Below, piece by piece: positions 17,840 to 26,624 of a stretch of 64,000 nt of DNA (positions are counted from its first letter, which is position 1; each line of letters begins with the position of its first letter). The stretch lies in the NCBI RefSeq assembly GCF_001997345.1, contig NZ_CP019606.1, positions 3,534,001 through 3,598,000 on the forward strand, read 5' to 3'. A program made the position numbers and the translations under genes. Source of the stretch: Tessaracoccus aquimaris (GTDB lineage: Bacteria > Actinomycetota > Actinomycetes > Propionibacteriales > Propionibacteriaceae). Under the pieces are notes generated by a model. It worked only from the letters and a program-made list of their open reading frames with translations, was not told the origin of the DNA and made no database searches.

Positions 17840-18756
17840 TTCTTGCTCCTTCCGATGCGCATGTACAGCAGGGCGATGCCCAGGTTGATCAGCAGCATGA
17901 TCATCGACAGGGCGGCGCCGAAGCCGAGCTGGCCACCCGGGATCGCCGTCTTGTAGATGTAGACCGACAGGATCTCGGTCTTGCCATTGGGGCCGCCCGC
18001 CGTGAGCAGGTAGGGCGTGAACGTGTTGAACGTCCACAGGGTGATCATCAGGGTGTTGGTCAGCACGTGGCCGCGGATGTTGGGCAGCACGACGTCACGC
18101 AACTGCTCCCATCCCGAGGCGCCTGCCATCCGGGCGCTCTCCATCTGCGACGGCGGGACCGCCGACAGCGCGGAGGAGAACAGTTGCATCGAGAAGGCGG
18201 TGCCTACCCAGATGTTGAAGATGACGATGATGGTCATCGGGTGTTCGATGAGCCACGCCTTGCCGTCGGTGCCGAGCAGGGCGTTGAGGGTGCCGCCGCG
18301 GCGGTCGAGCAGCGCGATCCAGAGGAACGCGTGCACTGAGCCGGGGATGACCCAGGCGGCGAGGACGACGGACTCCAGCAGCGTGCGGGCCCAACCGACG
18401 ATGCGGCGGGTGGACCAGGCAAGCGTGAAGCCGAGCAGCGTCTGGCCGAGGACGCCGGAGAATCCGACGAAGATCACGGTCAGCCAGAGCGAGTTCCAGA
18501 AGCTCTTGTCGCCGAGGGCCTGGGCGTAGTTGTCGAGGCCGACGAACTCGGTGTTCGCGGCGGCGAGGCCGGTCAACCGGAAGTTGGTCATCCCGAGGTA
18601 GATCGTCCAGAGCGCGGGGAAGAGCAGGAACAAGGCGATGACGAGGAGGGCCGGGGTCACGAAGACGAGCGCGCGCTTCGTGCCCAGGCCGGCCACGTCC
18701 TCCGCCCGACGCCGGGAACGCCTGGTTCCCGACGCCGGTGCGGTGGAGGTGCTCAC
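17836..18756 (-). CDS. CUT1 sugar ABC transporter permease (MalF/UgpA-like)
   Basis: 306 residues from GTG at 18756. A basic N-terminus (TRRSRRRAED) precedes six helices beginning ALVFVTPALLVIALFLLFPA. The EAA-type loop is SQMESARMAGASGWEQLRDV, and TFNTFTPYLLTAGGPNGKTE is typical of MalF-like proteins. Lies six bases after the solute-binding lipoprotein stop and overlaps the next permease. Inner-membrane half of the importer. Confidence 0.92.
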   Translation of the reverse strand: MSTSTAPASGTRRSRRRAEDVAGLGTKRALVFVTPALLVIALFLLFPALWTIYLGMTNFRLTGLAAANTEFVGLDNYAQALGDKSFWNSLWLTVIFVGFSGVLGQTLLGFTLAWSTRRIVGWARTLLESVVLAAWVIPGSVHAFLWIALLDRRGGTLNALLGTDGKAWLIEHPMTIIVIFNIWVGTAFSMQLFSSALSAVPPSQMESARMAGASGWEQLRDVVLPNIRGHVLTNTLMITLWTFNTFTPYLLTAGGPNGKTEILSVYIYKTAIPGGQLGFGAALSMIMLLINLGIALLYMRIGRSKK

Positions 18757-18762
18757 GGGTGA

Positions 18763-20174
18763 TCAGCCCTGAGCGATGTTGTCTTCGCCACCCACGATGC
18801 TCGGGAGCGCGTCGGCGAAGGACTTGGCGGCGTCTTCGGGGGAGGTGCCGGAGACGACGTCGAGGGTCGCCTGCTGCAGCTTCGCGGAGACCTCGGGGTA
18901 CTCGGCAAGGCCTGGACGGTATGCCGTGATCGGGAGGACCTCGGTGTTGACGAAGGTCAGCATCTTGTCGGAGGCGAGCAGCTTGTCGTTGACGTCCTTG
19001 CGGGGCGAGATCGACAGGGTGCCAGCCGCGCGAGCCTCGAAGGCCTCGGGCGAGTTCATGAACGCCAGGAGCTCCCACGCGAGGTCGGGGTTCTTGGAGT
19101 TCGGGTTCAGCACGCGGCCGGTGCCGCCGGACATCGAGACGAAGTCCTGGCCGTTGATGCCGGAGCCGGGCTTCATGGCGGGGATCTTGGCGTAGCCGAC
19201 GACGGTGTCGCGGTCGGCCATCGGCGCGGTGCCGACGCCCTCAGCGGGGTTGATCACGGAGCGCCAGAAGTAGTCGCCCTCGAACAGGATGCCGATCTTG
19301 CCTGCGGCGAACTCGGCGAACGAGGTGTCGCGGCCGGAGGCCTCCTGCTGGAGGATCGGGTCGCCGAGGCCCTCGTCGATGTAGATGGTCTTGTACAGGC
19401 CGAGCACGTCGCGCATGCCCTGCGTGTCGCCGTACCACTTGCCGTCGGCCCACAGCTTCTGGTTGGTGCCCATCAGCATCGGCAGGTAGCCCTGCATGCT
19501 GGTGGCCTCACCCATCGCGGTGCCAGCGTTGAGCTGGATCGGCGTGACGCCGTCGACCTTCTTCAGCGCGCGGCCGGCCTCGAGGATCTCGTCCCAGGAG
19601 GTGGGCTGCCAGTCGGTCGGCAGGCCGGCCTTCTCGAACAGCGTCTTGTTGTAGTAGATGACGCGGCCGTCGGAGCCCTGCGGGACGCCGTAGCGCTCGC
19701 CGTCGAAGGACAGCGCCTGCTGCACGGCGTCGGTCATCTGCTCCCAGCCGTCCCAGCTGTCGGCGTCCTTCGCCACCTGGTTCAGCGGCTTGATGTAGCC
19801 GGCCTGGGCGAACTCGCCCGTCCAGATGCCGTCGATGCCGAGCACGTCGGCGCCCTTCTTGGAGCTGAGGTCCAGGGCGATCTTGGTCTTGTAGTCCTCG
19901 TCGTCGACGCCCTGGGGCTCGAACTTGACGTCGACCTCGACGCCCTTGGCCTTCTGTGCCTCGACGAACTTGGGGATGACGTACGACTCGATCCATTCGG
20001 CCTCAGCCGCGTTCTTGCCGCCAGCGATGGCGTTGACCATGATCGACAGGGTCTTCTTGCCGCCGTCCGCGGCGGGGGACTCGCCCCGGACGATGGCGAA
20101 CAGGCCGTCACGGAGAGCGCGACGGCGCCAATGAGTGCGACGGTCTTGGTCGCCTTGGCGATGATCGACTTCAT
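18763..20174 (-). CDS. Sugar-binding lipoprotein of the CUT1 importer, frameshifted near the N-terminus
   Basis: The signal peptide and lipobox (MKSIIAKATKTVALIGAVAL, then SVTAC) are in one frame and the mature protein (KKTLSIMVNAIAGGKNAAEA onward) in another. The break is in a CCCCC run (20074-20078 as GGGGG on the plus strand). One added C gives 470 residues, a normal length for extracellular solute-binding family 1 proteins. The mature part has the bilobed binding-protein pattern (LFEKAGLPTDWQPTSWDEIL; FAAGKIGILFEGDYFW; LAWELLAFMNSPEAF). RBS GAAAGGA precedes the ATG. It should deliver an oligosaccharide to the permeases immediately downstream. Probably intact in the organism. Confidence 0.88.
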
Positions 20175-20216
20175 CGGATTCCTTTCAGGTGTGTTCCTGG
20201 GCCACTTCCGCCTGGG

Positions 20217-21369
20217 TTAGGCGTGTGTGGCCGCAGAGCCGGTCTCGGCATCGATTCCGGCGGAGGTCGCGCAGGCCCTCCACAAGGCCTGCGCGCTGGC
20301 CAGGTCCTGGCGGGCGGCGCGGATGCTCGATCCGTCCGGTGTCCCGCCGCTGGCCAAGGTGAGGAGGCTTCGGAGCTCACGCTCGAAGGCCTCTTCCTGG
20401 GGCCAGGTCTGCTCGGAGACCTGGCTGATCAACTGGTCGTCGCCCGTGCTGACCCGCAGCACGGTCGGGGCATTGAGGACGTAGGGGGTGGCGAAGCGAA
20501 GCTCGATCGTCCCCTTGTCGTGGTGGACGGTGATCGTCTCGCGGTACTCGGGGTAGTCGGCGATGAAGTGCCAGCCGAGGTTCCAGGCCACCCCGTTCCC
20601 GGTGGTGCCTGCCGCGAAGACCGATCCGGGGAACTCGTCGCCGACCCTGCGGGCGTGGATGACGTCCGCGAGGCCGAGGCCGAGGTGCCGTGTCAGCGCG
20701 ATGTCGTGCACGATCGAGCCGAGCAGCACATTGGTCCAGAGCTTGCGCAGAGTGTCGTCGCCGGTGGGGACGGACTCATCGATCGAGCGCTGCGAGCGGC
20801 CGGTGAGCGCCGCGAGGGTGGCCGCGTCGACGTCGTCGGAGGCGGCCTCGAGGTGCGCGAACTGCAGTTGCGCGCCGTCGGCCGGGTGCAGCACCTCGAC
20901 GCGCACCTCGCGGGGTGTGACGTCTGCCAGCAGTGTCTTGGCCGCGGCGACCGCAGGGTCGTGTTCCTTCATGTAGCCGATCCGCAGCCATTCCTCGGGG
21001 AGCGGCCGATCTCGGCGAGGCCCTCCTCCAGAGTGTCCAGGTCGTGCCCGCTCCAGCCGAGCGGCTTCTCGACGAGCACCTTGACCCCCGCGCGCACCAG
21101 GGCGAGCGCCTCGTCGGTGTGGCCGCCTCCGGTGGCGATGATGGCCGCGTCGACGGCGAGGTCGCCCCTGTCGATGGCCGCGACGAGGTCGTCGAGACTG
21201 GTGAACCGGCCGTCGGCAGGCACGCCGTGCCGCTCGGCGATGGTGTCGAGCCGCGCGCGGGACAGTTCGACGAGGGCCACCAGGTCGACGTCGGCGCGGT
21301 TGCGCTGGATGACGGGAAGGTGCACGGACTGGGAGATGCCCCGAGCCCTACGACGGCGAGGCGGGTCAC
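20217..21369 (-). CDS. Gfo/Idh/MocA-family oxidoreductase, two frameshifts
   Basis: Three frame segments join into one 384-residue protein when a G is restored to GGGG (CCCC at 21340-21343 on the plus strand) and a C to CCCC (GGGG at 20997-21000). The result has a Rossmann start VTRLAVVGLGG, DAAIIATGGGHTDEAL and the EKP box VLVEKPLGWSGHDL. The C-terminal domain includes NGVAWNLGWHFIADYPEYRE. GTG at 21369 is preferred because it overlaps the upstream stop as GTGA; an ATG nine bases earlier is possible. It likely oxidises a sugar or polyol inside the cell, working with the coupled TIM-barrel isomerase. Confidence 0.8.
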
Positions 21370-22274
21370 GCGAACCACCGCCGGATGGTCTCGCGGTTGG
21401 CGATCTGGTCGGCGACTGCGCGGTCCACGTCCGCCTGCTGCATCAGCACCACGTCCTGCTCGACGACCAGCCAGCCGTCGAAGCCGCTGTCGGTGATGTC
21501 GCCGACGATGCCGTCCAGATCGAGGTCGCCCTCGCCGAGCGCCACGAAGACGCGCTTCTCCCAGACATCGCGCACCGGGTCGTCGGAGCCCTTCGCCTGC
21601 TCGAGGACGGTGAGGTTGACGTCCTTGAGGTGCAGGTGGTTGATCCGCTCTGCCCAGCGCCTGAAGTCGGTGGCCGGGTCGCCGCCGCCGAGCAGCAGGT
21701 GGCCGGTGTCGAAGGTGAGGTCCATGGTGGTGTCGCGCAGGAAGGCGTCGATCTCGGCGGGGGTCTCGATGTAGGTCACCGCGTGGTGGTGGAAGGTGGG
21801 CTCGAGGCCGAGGGATCGGACGTGCGCGGCTACGCGCTCCAGGCGGGCGACGAACAGGTCCCAGGCCGCGCCCGAGAGTTGGAGTTCGGGGGCTCCCCCT
21901 GGCCGCGCCTTGCGGGCGGCGTCGCCTGCGTCGGCGATGGTGGGCAGCGGGCCGTGGCCCTGCTGCTGCGCGGCGACCAGCGCGAAGTCGTCGAGGACGG
22001 GCAGCGCCGCCTTGAAGGCAGCGTCGAACTCGGCGTCGGAGCCGGTGAACGGGTAGTCGACCCAGCCGCCAGCCAGGCCGAGGCCGTGGCGGTTCAGGTT
22101 CCCGATCAGCGCCTCGCCGGTGCCGAACAGGCCGTGCGCGCCCAGGTCGACGCCGTCGTAGCCGGCCTCGCTGACGAGCGCGAGCAGTTCGTCCCCGGTG
22201 GGGAGGGCGACCAGGTCAGGCCTGGACAGTCCGAAGACTCCGTACGAGACGGGTGCGTTGGCGATGGTGATCAT
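21366..22274 (-). CDS. Sugar phosphate isomerase/epimerase-like TIM barrel (xylose isomerase/IolE superfamily)
   Basis: 302 residues, ATG at 22274 with GGAGAG upstream; first gene of the operon. The opening ITIANAPVSYGVFG, then EAGYDGVDLGAHGLF, the metal-ligand strands LEPTFHHHAVTYIETPAEI and LTFDTGHLLLGGGD, INHLHLKDVN and GWLVVEQDV, are the AP-endonuclease-2/xylose-isomerase fold with His/Asp/Glu metal ligands. Relatives act as inosose dehydratases, keto-sugar epimerases or 3-keto-glycoside lyases. Coupling to a Gfo/Idh enzyme supports keto-sugar or inosose chemistry. The precise reaction is not determinable. Confidence 0.85.
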   Translation of the reverse strand: MITIANAPVSYGVFGLSRPDLVALPTGDELLALVSEAGYDGVDLGAHGLFGTGEALIGNLNRHGLGLAGGWVDYPFTGSDAEFDAAFKAALPVLDDFALVAAQQQGHGPLPTIADAGDAARKARPGGAPELQLSGAAWDLFVARLERVAAHVRSLGLEPTFHHHAVTYIETPAEIDAFLRDTTMDLTFDTGHLLLGGGDPATDFRRWAERINHLHLKDVNLTVLEQAKGSDDPVRDVWEKRVFVALGEGDLDLDGIVGDITDSGFDGWLVVEQDVVLMQQADVDRAVADQIANRETIRRWFA

Positions 22275-22317
22275 TTCTCTCCGCTGAGTTCGTTGGTGCA
22301 ACGTCGCAACAAACATT

Positions 22318-22376
22318 ATTCTGCGCTAAAGAAAAATTAGGTGTCAAGTCGTTACGAGACTGTGATCAAATCGTTA
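22318..22376 (-). promoter_or_regulatory. Promoter and tandem operator candidate of the mannoside operon
   Basis: AT-rich island in a GC-rich genome. On the minus strand a consensus -35 TTGACA (22347-22342) and a -10-like CAGAAT (22323-22318) are 18 bases apart, leading to the isomerase ATG at 22274. Two direct copies of TAACGAyTTGA (22354-22344 and 22376-22366) are spaced 22 bp start to start, about two helical turns. The proximal copy covers the -35 box. The adjacent ROK regulator is the obvious candidate to bind them. Confidence 0.6.
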
Positions 22377-22395
22377 TCTTTGTAAGAACAAGCGT

Positions 22396-23595
22396 TCAGC
22401 GACGGCTAGGAAGCCGAGGCACGAACCTCGCGTCCAGCACCGCGCAGGCGGCACCGATGGCACCGACCTCGGTGCCCATTGCCGTTGACAGCACCTCGAC
22501 GGGGTGCGGGCCGCGTGCCGAGGGGCGGGCGAGCGCCGCGATCGCAGCGTCCTCGTAGAAGGGCCGGACATGGACCCAGTTGGGGCCGCCGTAGACGACC
22601 GTGTCGGCGTCGAAGACCTCCGCAGTCATGACCACCATCTCGGCGATGCGCCTGCCCGCGTTGCGCAGGATCGCCTCGGCGGGCGTGTTGCCGTCGAGGG
22701 CGAGTCGGCACAGTTCGCGGAACTGTTCCTCGAGTTGGCGAAGCTCCCAGCGCGTCGGGGGAGGCGAGGCGAGGATGCCCTGTTCGTGGGCTTCCTGCAC
22801 GAGGATGAACGGGTCGTTGTCCATGCCGCGCAGTTCCTCGCGGCCGAGCGAGACGAGCATCCGGCCGATCTCGCCCGCGTTGCCGGAGGCGCCGCGCACG
22901 GGTTCGCCGTTGAGCGACAGCCCCAGGCCGGTGCCGGTGCCGAGGTAGACGAACACCACGGTCGAGTCGATCATCGACCCGCCACGCACCCACGCCTCAC
23001 CGGTGACCGCGGCGAAGGTGTCCTTGACGACGGGGACGGTGGTGCCGAGCCTGCGGGTGAGCGCCTCGCCGATCGCGATGCCCGCCCAGCCGGGCAGCCA
23101 GACGGTGTCGGTGATGGACCCCGTGCGGTCGTCGAGGGGACCGGGCACCGCAGCGCAGGCGCCCAGCAGTCTCGTCCGGTCGATGCCGGAAGCGTCGACC
23201 AGTTGGTTGATGAGGTTGGCCGCCTCGTCCAGCGAACTGCTCGGGTCGTTGGGGTCGATGGACTCGCTGGTGCCGTCGAGCACCACCTGGCCGCGTAGGT
23301 CGAGCACGACCGCCGACATGATGGCGGGGTCGATATGCAGGCCGACGGCGTAGTTGGCCGTCGGTTCCAGGTCGACGATGACACGGGGGCGGCCGCGGCC
23401 GACGGACTCGGTGCGCAGTTCGGTCAGGTAACCGAGGTGCCGGAGGTTGCGGACGATGGAGGAGACAGCTGGGATCGACAGGCCGGTCTGTGCGGCAATG
23501 TCGGTCTGGCTCGTCGGGCCGAGCACTCGGAGCGCGTGGATGACGGCGTTCTCGTTGTACTGGCTGACGTGCGAGAGGCTGGCGCCTGGTCGCAT
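22396..23595 (-). CDS. ROK-family transcriptional regulator
   Basis: 399 residues, ATG at 23595 with AGGGAGGA upstream. The N-terminal winged helix (residues about 10-70: GPTSQTDIAAQTGLSIPAV, VSSIVRNLRHLGYLTE) is fused to a ROK sugar-kinase-like domain (YAVGLHIDPAIMSAVVLDLR; VFVYLGTGTGLGLSLNGE). It probably binds a sugar and controls the eight-gene operon that begins 122 bases downstream on the same strand. The usual ROK zinc motif CxCGxxGC is absent, replaced by the segment RGASGNAGEIGRML and following, so effector binding may differ from NagC/Mlc. Confidence 0.88.
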   Translation of the reverse strand: MRPGASLSHVSQYNENAVIHALRVLGPTSQTDIAAQTGLSIPAVSSIVRNLRHLGYLTELRTESVGRGRPRVIVDLEPTANYAVGLHIDPAIMSAVVLDLRGQVVLDGTSESIDPNDPSSSLDEAANLINQLVDASGIDRTRLLGACAAVPGPLDDRTGSITDTVWLPGWAGIAIGEALTRRLGTTVPVVKDTFAAVTGEAWVRGGSMIDSTVVFVYLGTGTGLGLSLNGEPVRGASGNAGEIGRMLVSLGREELRGMDNDPFILVQEAHEQGILASPPPTRWELRQLEEQFRELCRLALDGNTPAEAILRNAGRRIAEMVVMTAEVFDADTVVYGGPNWVHVRPFYEDAAIAALARPSARGPHPVEVLSTAMGTEVGAIGAACAVLDARFVPRLPSRR

Positions 23596-23647
23596 GGGTC
23601 CTCCCTGGTGAACGCGACCATGGTAACCATCGCATCGGCGGGTGGAC

Positions 23648-24274
23648 TCATCGCTCCTCGTCAACCAGCGGCTCGGGGGACAGCGCGCTCGCCTGGCGCA
23701 GCATCGCGAACGCCGAAGGCCCGGCGGGGTTGATGGTGTCGACGAAGCGGAAGCCGTGGCGCTCGTACAGCCTGCGGCTCGCCTCGGTGGTCGCCTCCAG
23801 GTAGGCCGGCGACCTGCCCGCGTCGATCTTGGTGAGCCTGTCGCTCAGCAGGGCCGATCCGATGCCGAGCCCCTGATGGCCGGGGGCGACGGCGATATCG
23901 GTGAGGTACCAGTGAGGCTCCTCGGGACGGTGCGCGTCGAACTCGTGGTCGAGCGCCCTGACGTCGGCCAGGTGTCGCCAACCGACGGCCATCGCCTCGC
24001 GGAAGCGCTGGATGGGGTGGCTCTCGGGTGGGTGCGGCGCCTTCCAGATGGCGACCCCCGCGATGGCACCGCCGTCGACGCGCGCGATGTCGACCGTGCC
24101 GTGTTGGAGCGGCCCGGAGCGCAGCAGGGCCGAGTAGAACTCGATGAGGCGCGAGATGCGGTTCTCGCCGCGGATGATCGCCTTCAGCACGTCGTCCTCG
24201 CCGAGCGCCCGGCTGAGGAGTAGTGCGCACTCGTGCACGTCGCCGGAATAGGCCTGCGAGATGGATACGGTCAT
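23648..24274 (-). CDS. GNAT-family N-acetyltransferase
   Basis: 208 residues from ATG 24274, which has GGGGGG just upstream; an ATG at 24289 is an alternative. The acetyl-CoA-binding motif A is HWYLTDIAVAPGHQGLGIGS (Q/R-x-x-G-x-G/A), followed by AYLEATTEASRRLYERHGFR, the C-terminal motif B. These enzymes acetylate amines on small molecules or proteins; the substrate is unknown. The SigE-like HPPESHPIQRF region is typical of a group of actinobacterial GNATs with uncharacterised roles. Stands just upstream of the ROK gene on the same strand, separated by 52 bases. Confidence 0.85.
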   Translation of the reverse strand: MTVSISQAYSGDVHECALLLSRALGEDDVLKAIIRGENRISRLIEFYSALLRSGPLQHGTVDIARVDGGAIAGVAIWKAPHPPESHPIQRFREAMAVGWRHLADVRALDHEFDAHRPEEPHWYLTDIAVAPGHQGLGIGSALLSDRLTKIDAGRSPAYLEATTEASRRLYERHGFRFVDTINPAGPSAFAMLRQASALSPEPLVDEER

Positions 24275-24375
24275 CGTGGTGCCCCCCATGCGGGAAGGTT
24301 ACGGGAGCCTCGCCCGGCCGTGCGAGCCCTGGAGGGTCTCCGTGGCCCGCCGCGGGTCATGCCACCCGCTGCGGG

Positions 24376-24839
24376 TCATCCCTTCAGGTCGGACCAGAGC
24401 AGAAGTGGGTGCTCGACGAACCCGTTGCGAGCGTAGAGCTGGGCGCCGTCGTCGGTGGCGTGCACCGTGACGTGCTCAGCCCGACGGCGCGGGCGGTGTC
24501 GAGTACCGACCGCACCAGCGCGCCTCCGACGCCCTTCCCACGCCAGTGGGGGAGCACGTAACACGACTGCAGGTCGCCTGAGACGCGGGTCAGGCTGGTG
24601 GTGGTCGCGACCCGCGGCGTGAGCGCCAGCCATGCCATCCCGATGACGGTGTCGTCGGTGTCGACGGCGATGTGCGGTAGGTGGGTCTCGCGATGCTCAC
24701 GCGCCCAGGCGGCCGCCGCGCGCATGTGGCGCTGCTCGTCGCCCGCGTCCTGGCCGCGCTCGCGGGTCCAGAGCCAGCGCAGCCTCACGACCCGCTCAAG
24801 TTCATGGTCGGCGGCGCGTCTGATCTGGAACCCGGACAT
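24376..24839 (-). CDS. GNAT-family N-acetyltransferase, frameshifted
   Basis: The N-terminal frame (MSGFQIRRAADHELERVVRL ... SGDLQSCYVLPHWRGKGVGG) contains motif A for acetyl-CoA. The C-terminal end (EHVTVHATDDGAQLYARNGF) is one frame away. A missing G in the run at 24480-24482 (CCC on the plus strand) would join them as RAVGAEHVTVHA and give 154 residues, the usual GNAT length. I treat it as one intact gene with a read error. Substrate unknown. It reads in the same direction as the DUF3592 genes upstream. Confidence 0.75.
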
Positions 24840-24859
24840 GCAGGAAGTGTAGGTGCCGG

Positions 24860-25567
24860 TCAGGACGTGGTGGAGCGGTCGCGGGCCAGGTCGACGACGA
24901 TCCGGGCCGGGTCGTGCGGGCGCTCGGGGTCGAACCAGAGCCGGGTCTCCTGGCCCTCCTGGACGGCGGAGCGTGGACCCTGTCGGAGCGGCTTCTGCAC
25001 CCAGCGCTGGGTGCCGTGGTGGTCGCGGAAGGTGAAGGTGACCACCGTGATCGTCGTCCCTTCCAGAGACTCGTAGCCGCGGTTGCTGACGACCGCCGTC
25101 GTCTCGAACCCGTGCCTGACGATGTGGTCCCCGACGCGTTGCGCCCGCTCGCGCGCCCGGGCACCGACGATGCCGCCCACCGCGCACAGCGCGCCGAGGC
25201 CGGCCGAGACGGCGGCGAGCGTCAGGAGAACGGCGTTGCCCGGCGCGGTCCTCTCGATCGCCCAGAGGCCCGTCGCGCCGGCCATCAGGAACGCGGCGGC
25301 GCCGATCCCGAGGCCCATGTCGCGCCGCCTGATGATGCGGCCGAGCCAGACGAAGTTGCCGAGGAACCAGGCGATCATCCCGACCGCGACGCTTGCCTGG
25401 ACCAGGACGGACGGGTCGCGCACTCCGTCCAAGAGGCCGATGCCTCCCCACCCGTAGCCGCAGCCGAAGCCGCCGACGGCGAGCAGCAGGATCGCTGTCA
25501 CCACCGAACCGATGCCTGGCGGAGGCGCCTCAGCCTGGTCGACAGGGCTTGGATCGGTGAGGCTCAC
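24860..25567 (-). CDS. DUF3592-type membrane protein, copy 1
   Basis: 235 residues from GTG. Four hydrophobic segments (about 20-45, 55-75, 85-105, 112-135) are followed by a soluble domain, TVVTFTFRDHHGTQRWVQKP ... TRLWFDPERPHDPARIVVDL. That region matches the DUF3592 pattern of a small beta domain in which a value is passed through G-x-x-V and YDPxxP-like turns. Function is unknown for the family. The neighbour at 25706 is a clear paralogue starting with the same GTGAGCCTCACC sequence, so a local duplication is evident. Confidence 0.75.
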   Translation of the reverse strand: MSLTDPSPVDQAEAPPPGIGSVVTAILLLAVGGFGCGYGWGGIGLLDGVRDPSVLVQASVAVGMIAWFLGNFVWLGRIIRRRDMGLGIGAAAFLMAGATGLWAIERTAPGNAVLLTLAAVSAGLGALCAVGGIVGARARERAQRVGDHIVRHGFETTAVVSNRGYESLEGTTITVVTFTFRDHHGTQRWVQKPLRQGPRSAVQEGQETRLWFDPERPHDPARIVVDLARDRSTTS

Positions 25568-25705
25568 GCCTCCAGTGTCCCGGTGGGCGGCGCCGCGTGG
25601 AAAGGTCCTCGGCCGGCCGGCACCGAATGTTCAGCCAGGTGTCGCCGAACGTTCTCCGGGTGGCTCGACGCGCTCAGGGATTCGGCACGTCGTGGCCGCG
25701 TCGGC

Positions 25706-26405
25706 TCAGGAGCGGACCGACTTCTCCCTGGCCAGTTCGACGACGATCCTGCTTGCGTCTTCGGGCGGGAGGGGTCGAACCACAGCCGTGTGGCGTGACC
25801 CTCCTCGATGGCGTCGCGAGGGGTGACCCGCATGGGCTTCTGCACCCATCGCTGCGTTCCGAGGTGGTCGCGGTAGGTGAAGGTCACCATCGCCAAGGTC
25901 GGGCCCTCGATGGAGTCGAAGCCGCGGTTGCTGACGGTGGCAAGGGTCTCGAACCCGGTCTCCATCATCACCTTCTCGACGCGTTCCCGCCGCCTACGGG
26001 CCGACGCCCCGGCGAACCCCGCGAGCAGCATCAGCAGGCCGAAACCTGCGAGGCCGAGGACGATCGGGGTTGTGGGCGCGGCCGGGTACGCGGTGGACGA
26101 GAGCCAGACGCCGAGCGCCGCGGGCAGGAACGTCGACGCCGCGGCGTAGCCCAGGCCCATCTCCCGCCGTCGGATCACGCGGCTCCACCAGAACCCGTTG
26201 CCGACGATCAGGGCGAGTAGCCCGATCACCATGCACGCGATGATTTCCGGCGGTGTCAGACCGCGCCTCTCCTGAACGAGGTAGGTCATCGCGTAGCCGA
26301 GGCCGAAGCCGGCAACGGCGAGGAGGAGGATGCCGAAGACGACGGTGCCGGGGCCGGGCGTTGGGCGCGGTCCCCTCGCGATGGGGCGGGATCGGTGAGG
26401 CTCAC
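25706..26405 (-). CDS. DUF3592-type membrane protein, copy 2, two frameshifts
   Basis: Paralogue of the preceding entry. As read it starts at an internal ATG and runs past its proper end, but two one-base corrections give 233 residues aligned end to end with copy 1. One C restored at 26356-26358 connects an N-terminus starting GTGAGCCTCACCGATCC to the first helix. One C restored at 25761-25763 yields the expected ...EDASRIVVELAREKSVRS ending. Middle part: FGLLMLLAGFAGASARRRRE, SNRGFDSIEGPTLAMVTF, QRWVQKPMRV. Role unknown. Confidence 0.7.
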
Positions 26406-26525
26406 CGCATCAGTGTCGCAAGAGGAGGGTCCGACTGGGCAGGGGTTCGCGGTCGGAGATGGTGATCCCAGGTCAGGATTCGCGGCAACTCCGGGGTGGT
26501 CGCCGGGTGCGGTGCTGGTCTGGCG

Positions 26526-26605
26526 TTGAGCATGTTTGGTTGTTCGTTGGTGCTTGGAGCGGGTTTGAACGTTCGAACCGGGAACGAGTTACCAAACATG
26601 CTCAA
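26526..26605. repeat. Nested inverted-repeat element (about 80 bp)
   Basis: Perfect 15-bp arms TTGAGCATGTTTGGT (26526-26540) and ACCAAACATGCTCAA (26591-26605) flank a second near-palindrome centred on GAACGTTC (about 26563-26580, GGTT..AACC). The gap between the arms also contains TCGTT/AACGA. The whole lies in the 219-bp gap between a secreted-protein gene and the DUF3592 pair. No T-tract follows, so it is not an ordinary terminator. Confidence 0.7.
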
Positions 26606-26624
26606 GGATTCACGTGAGCGACCG

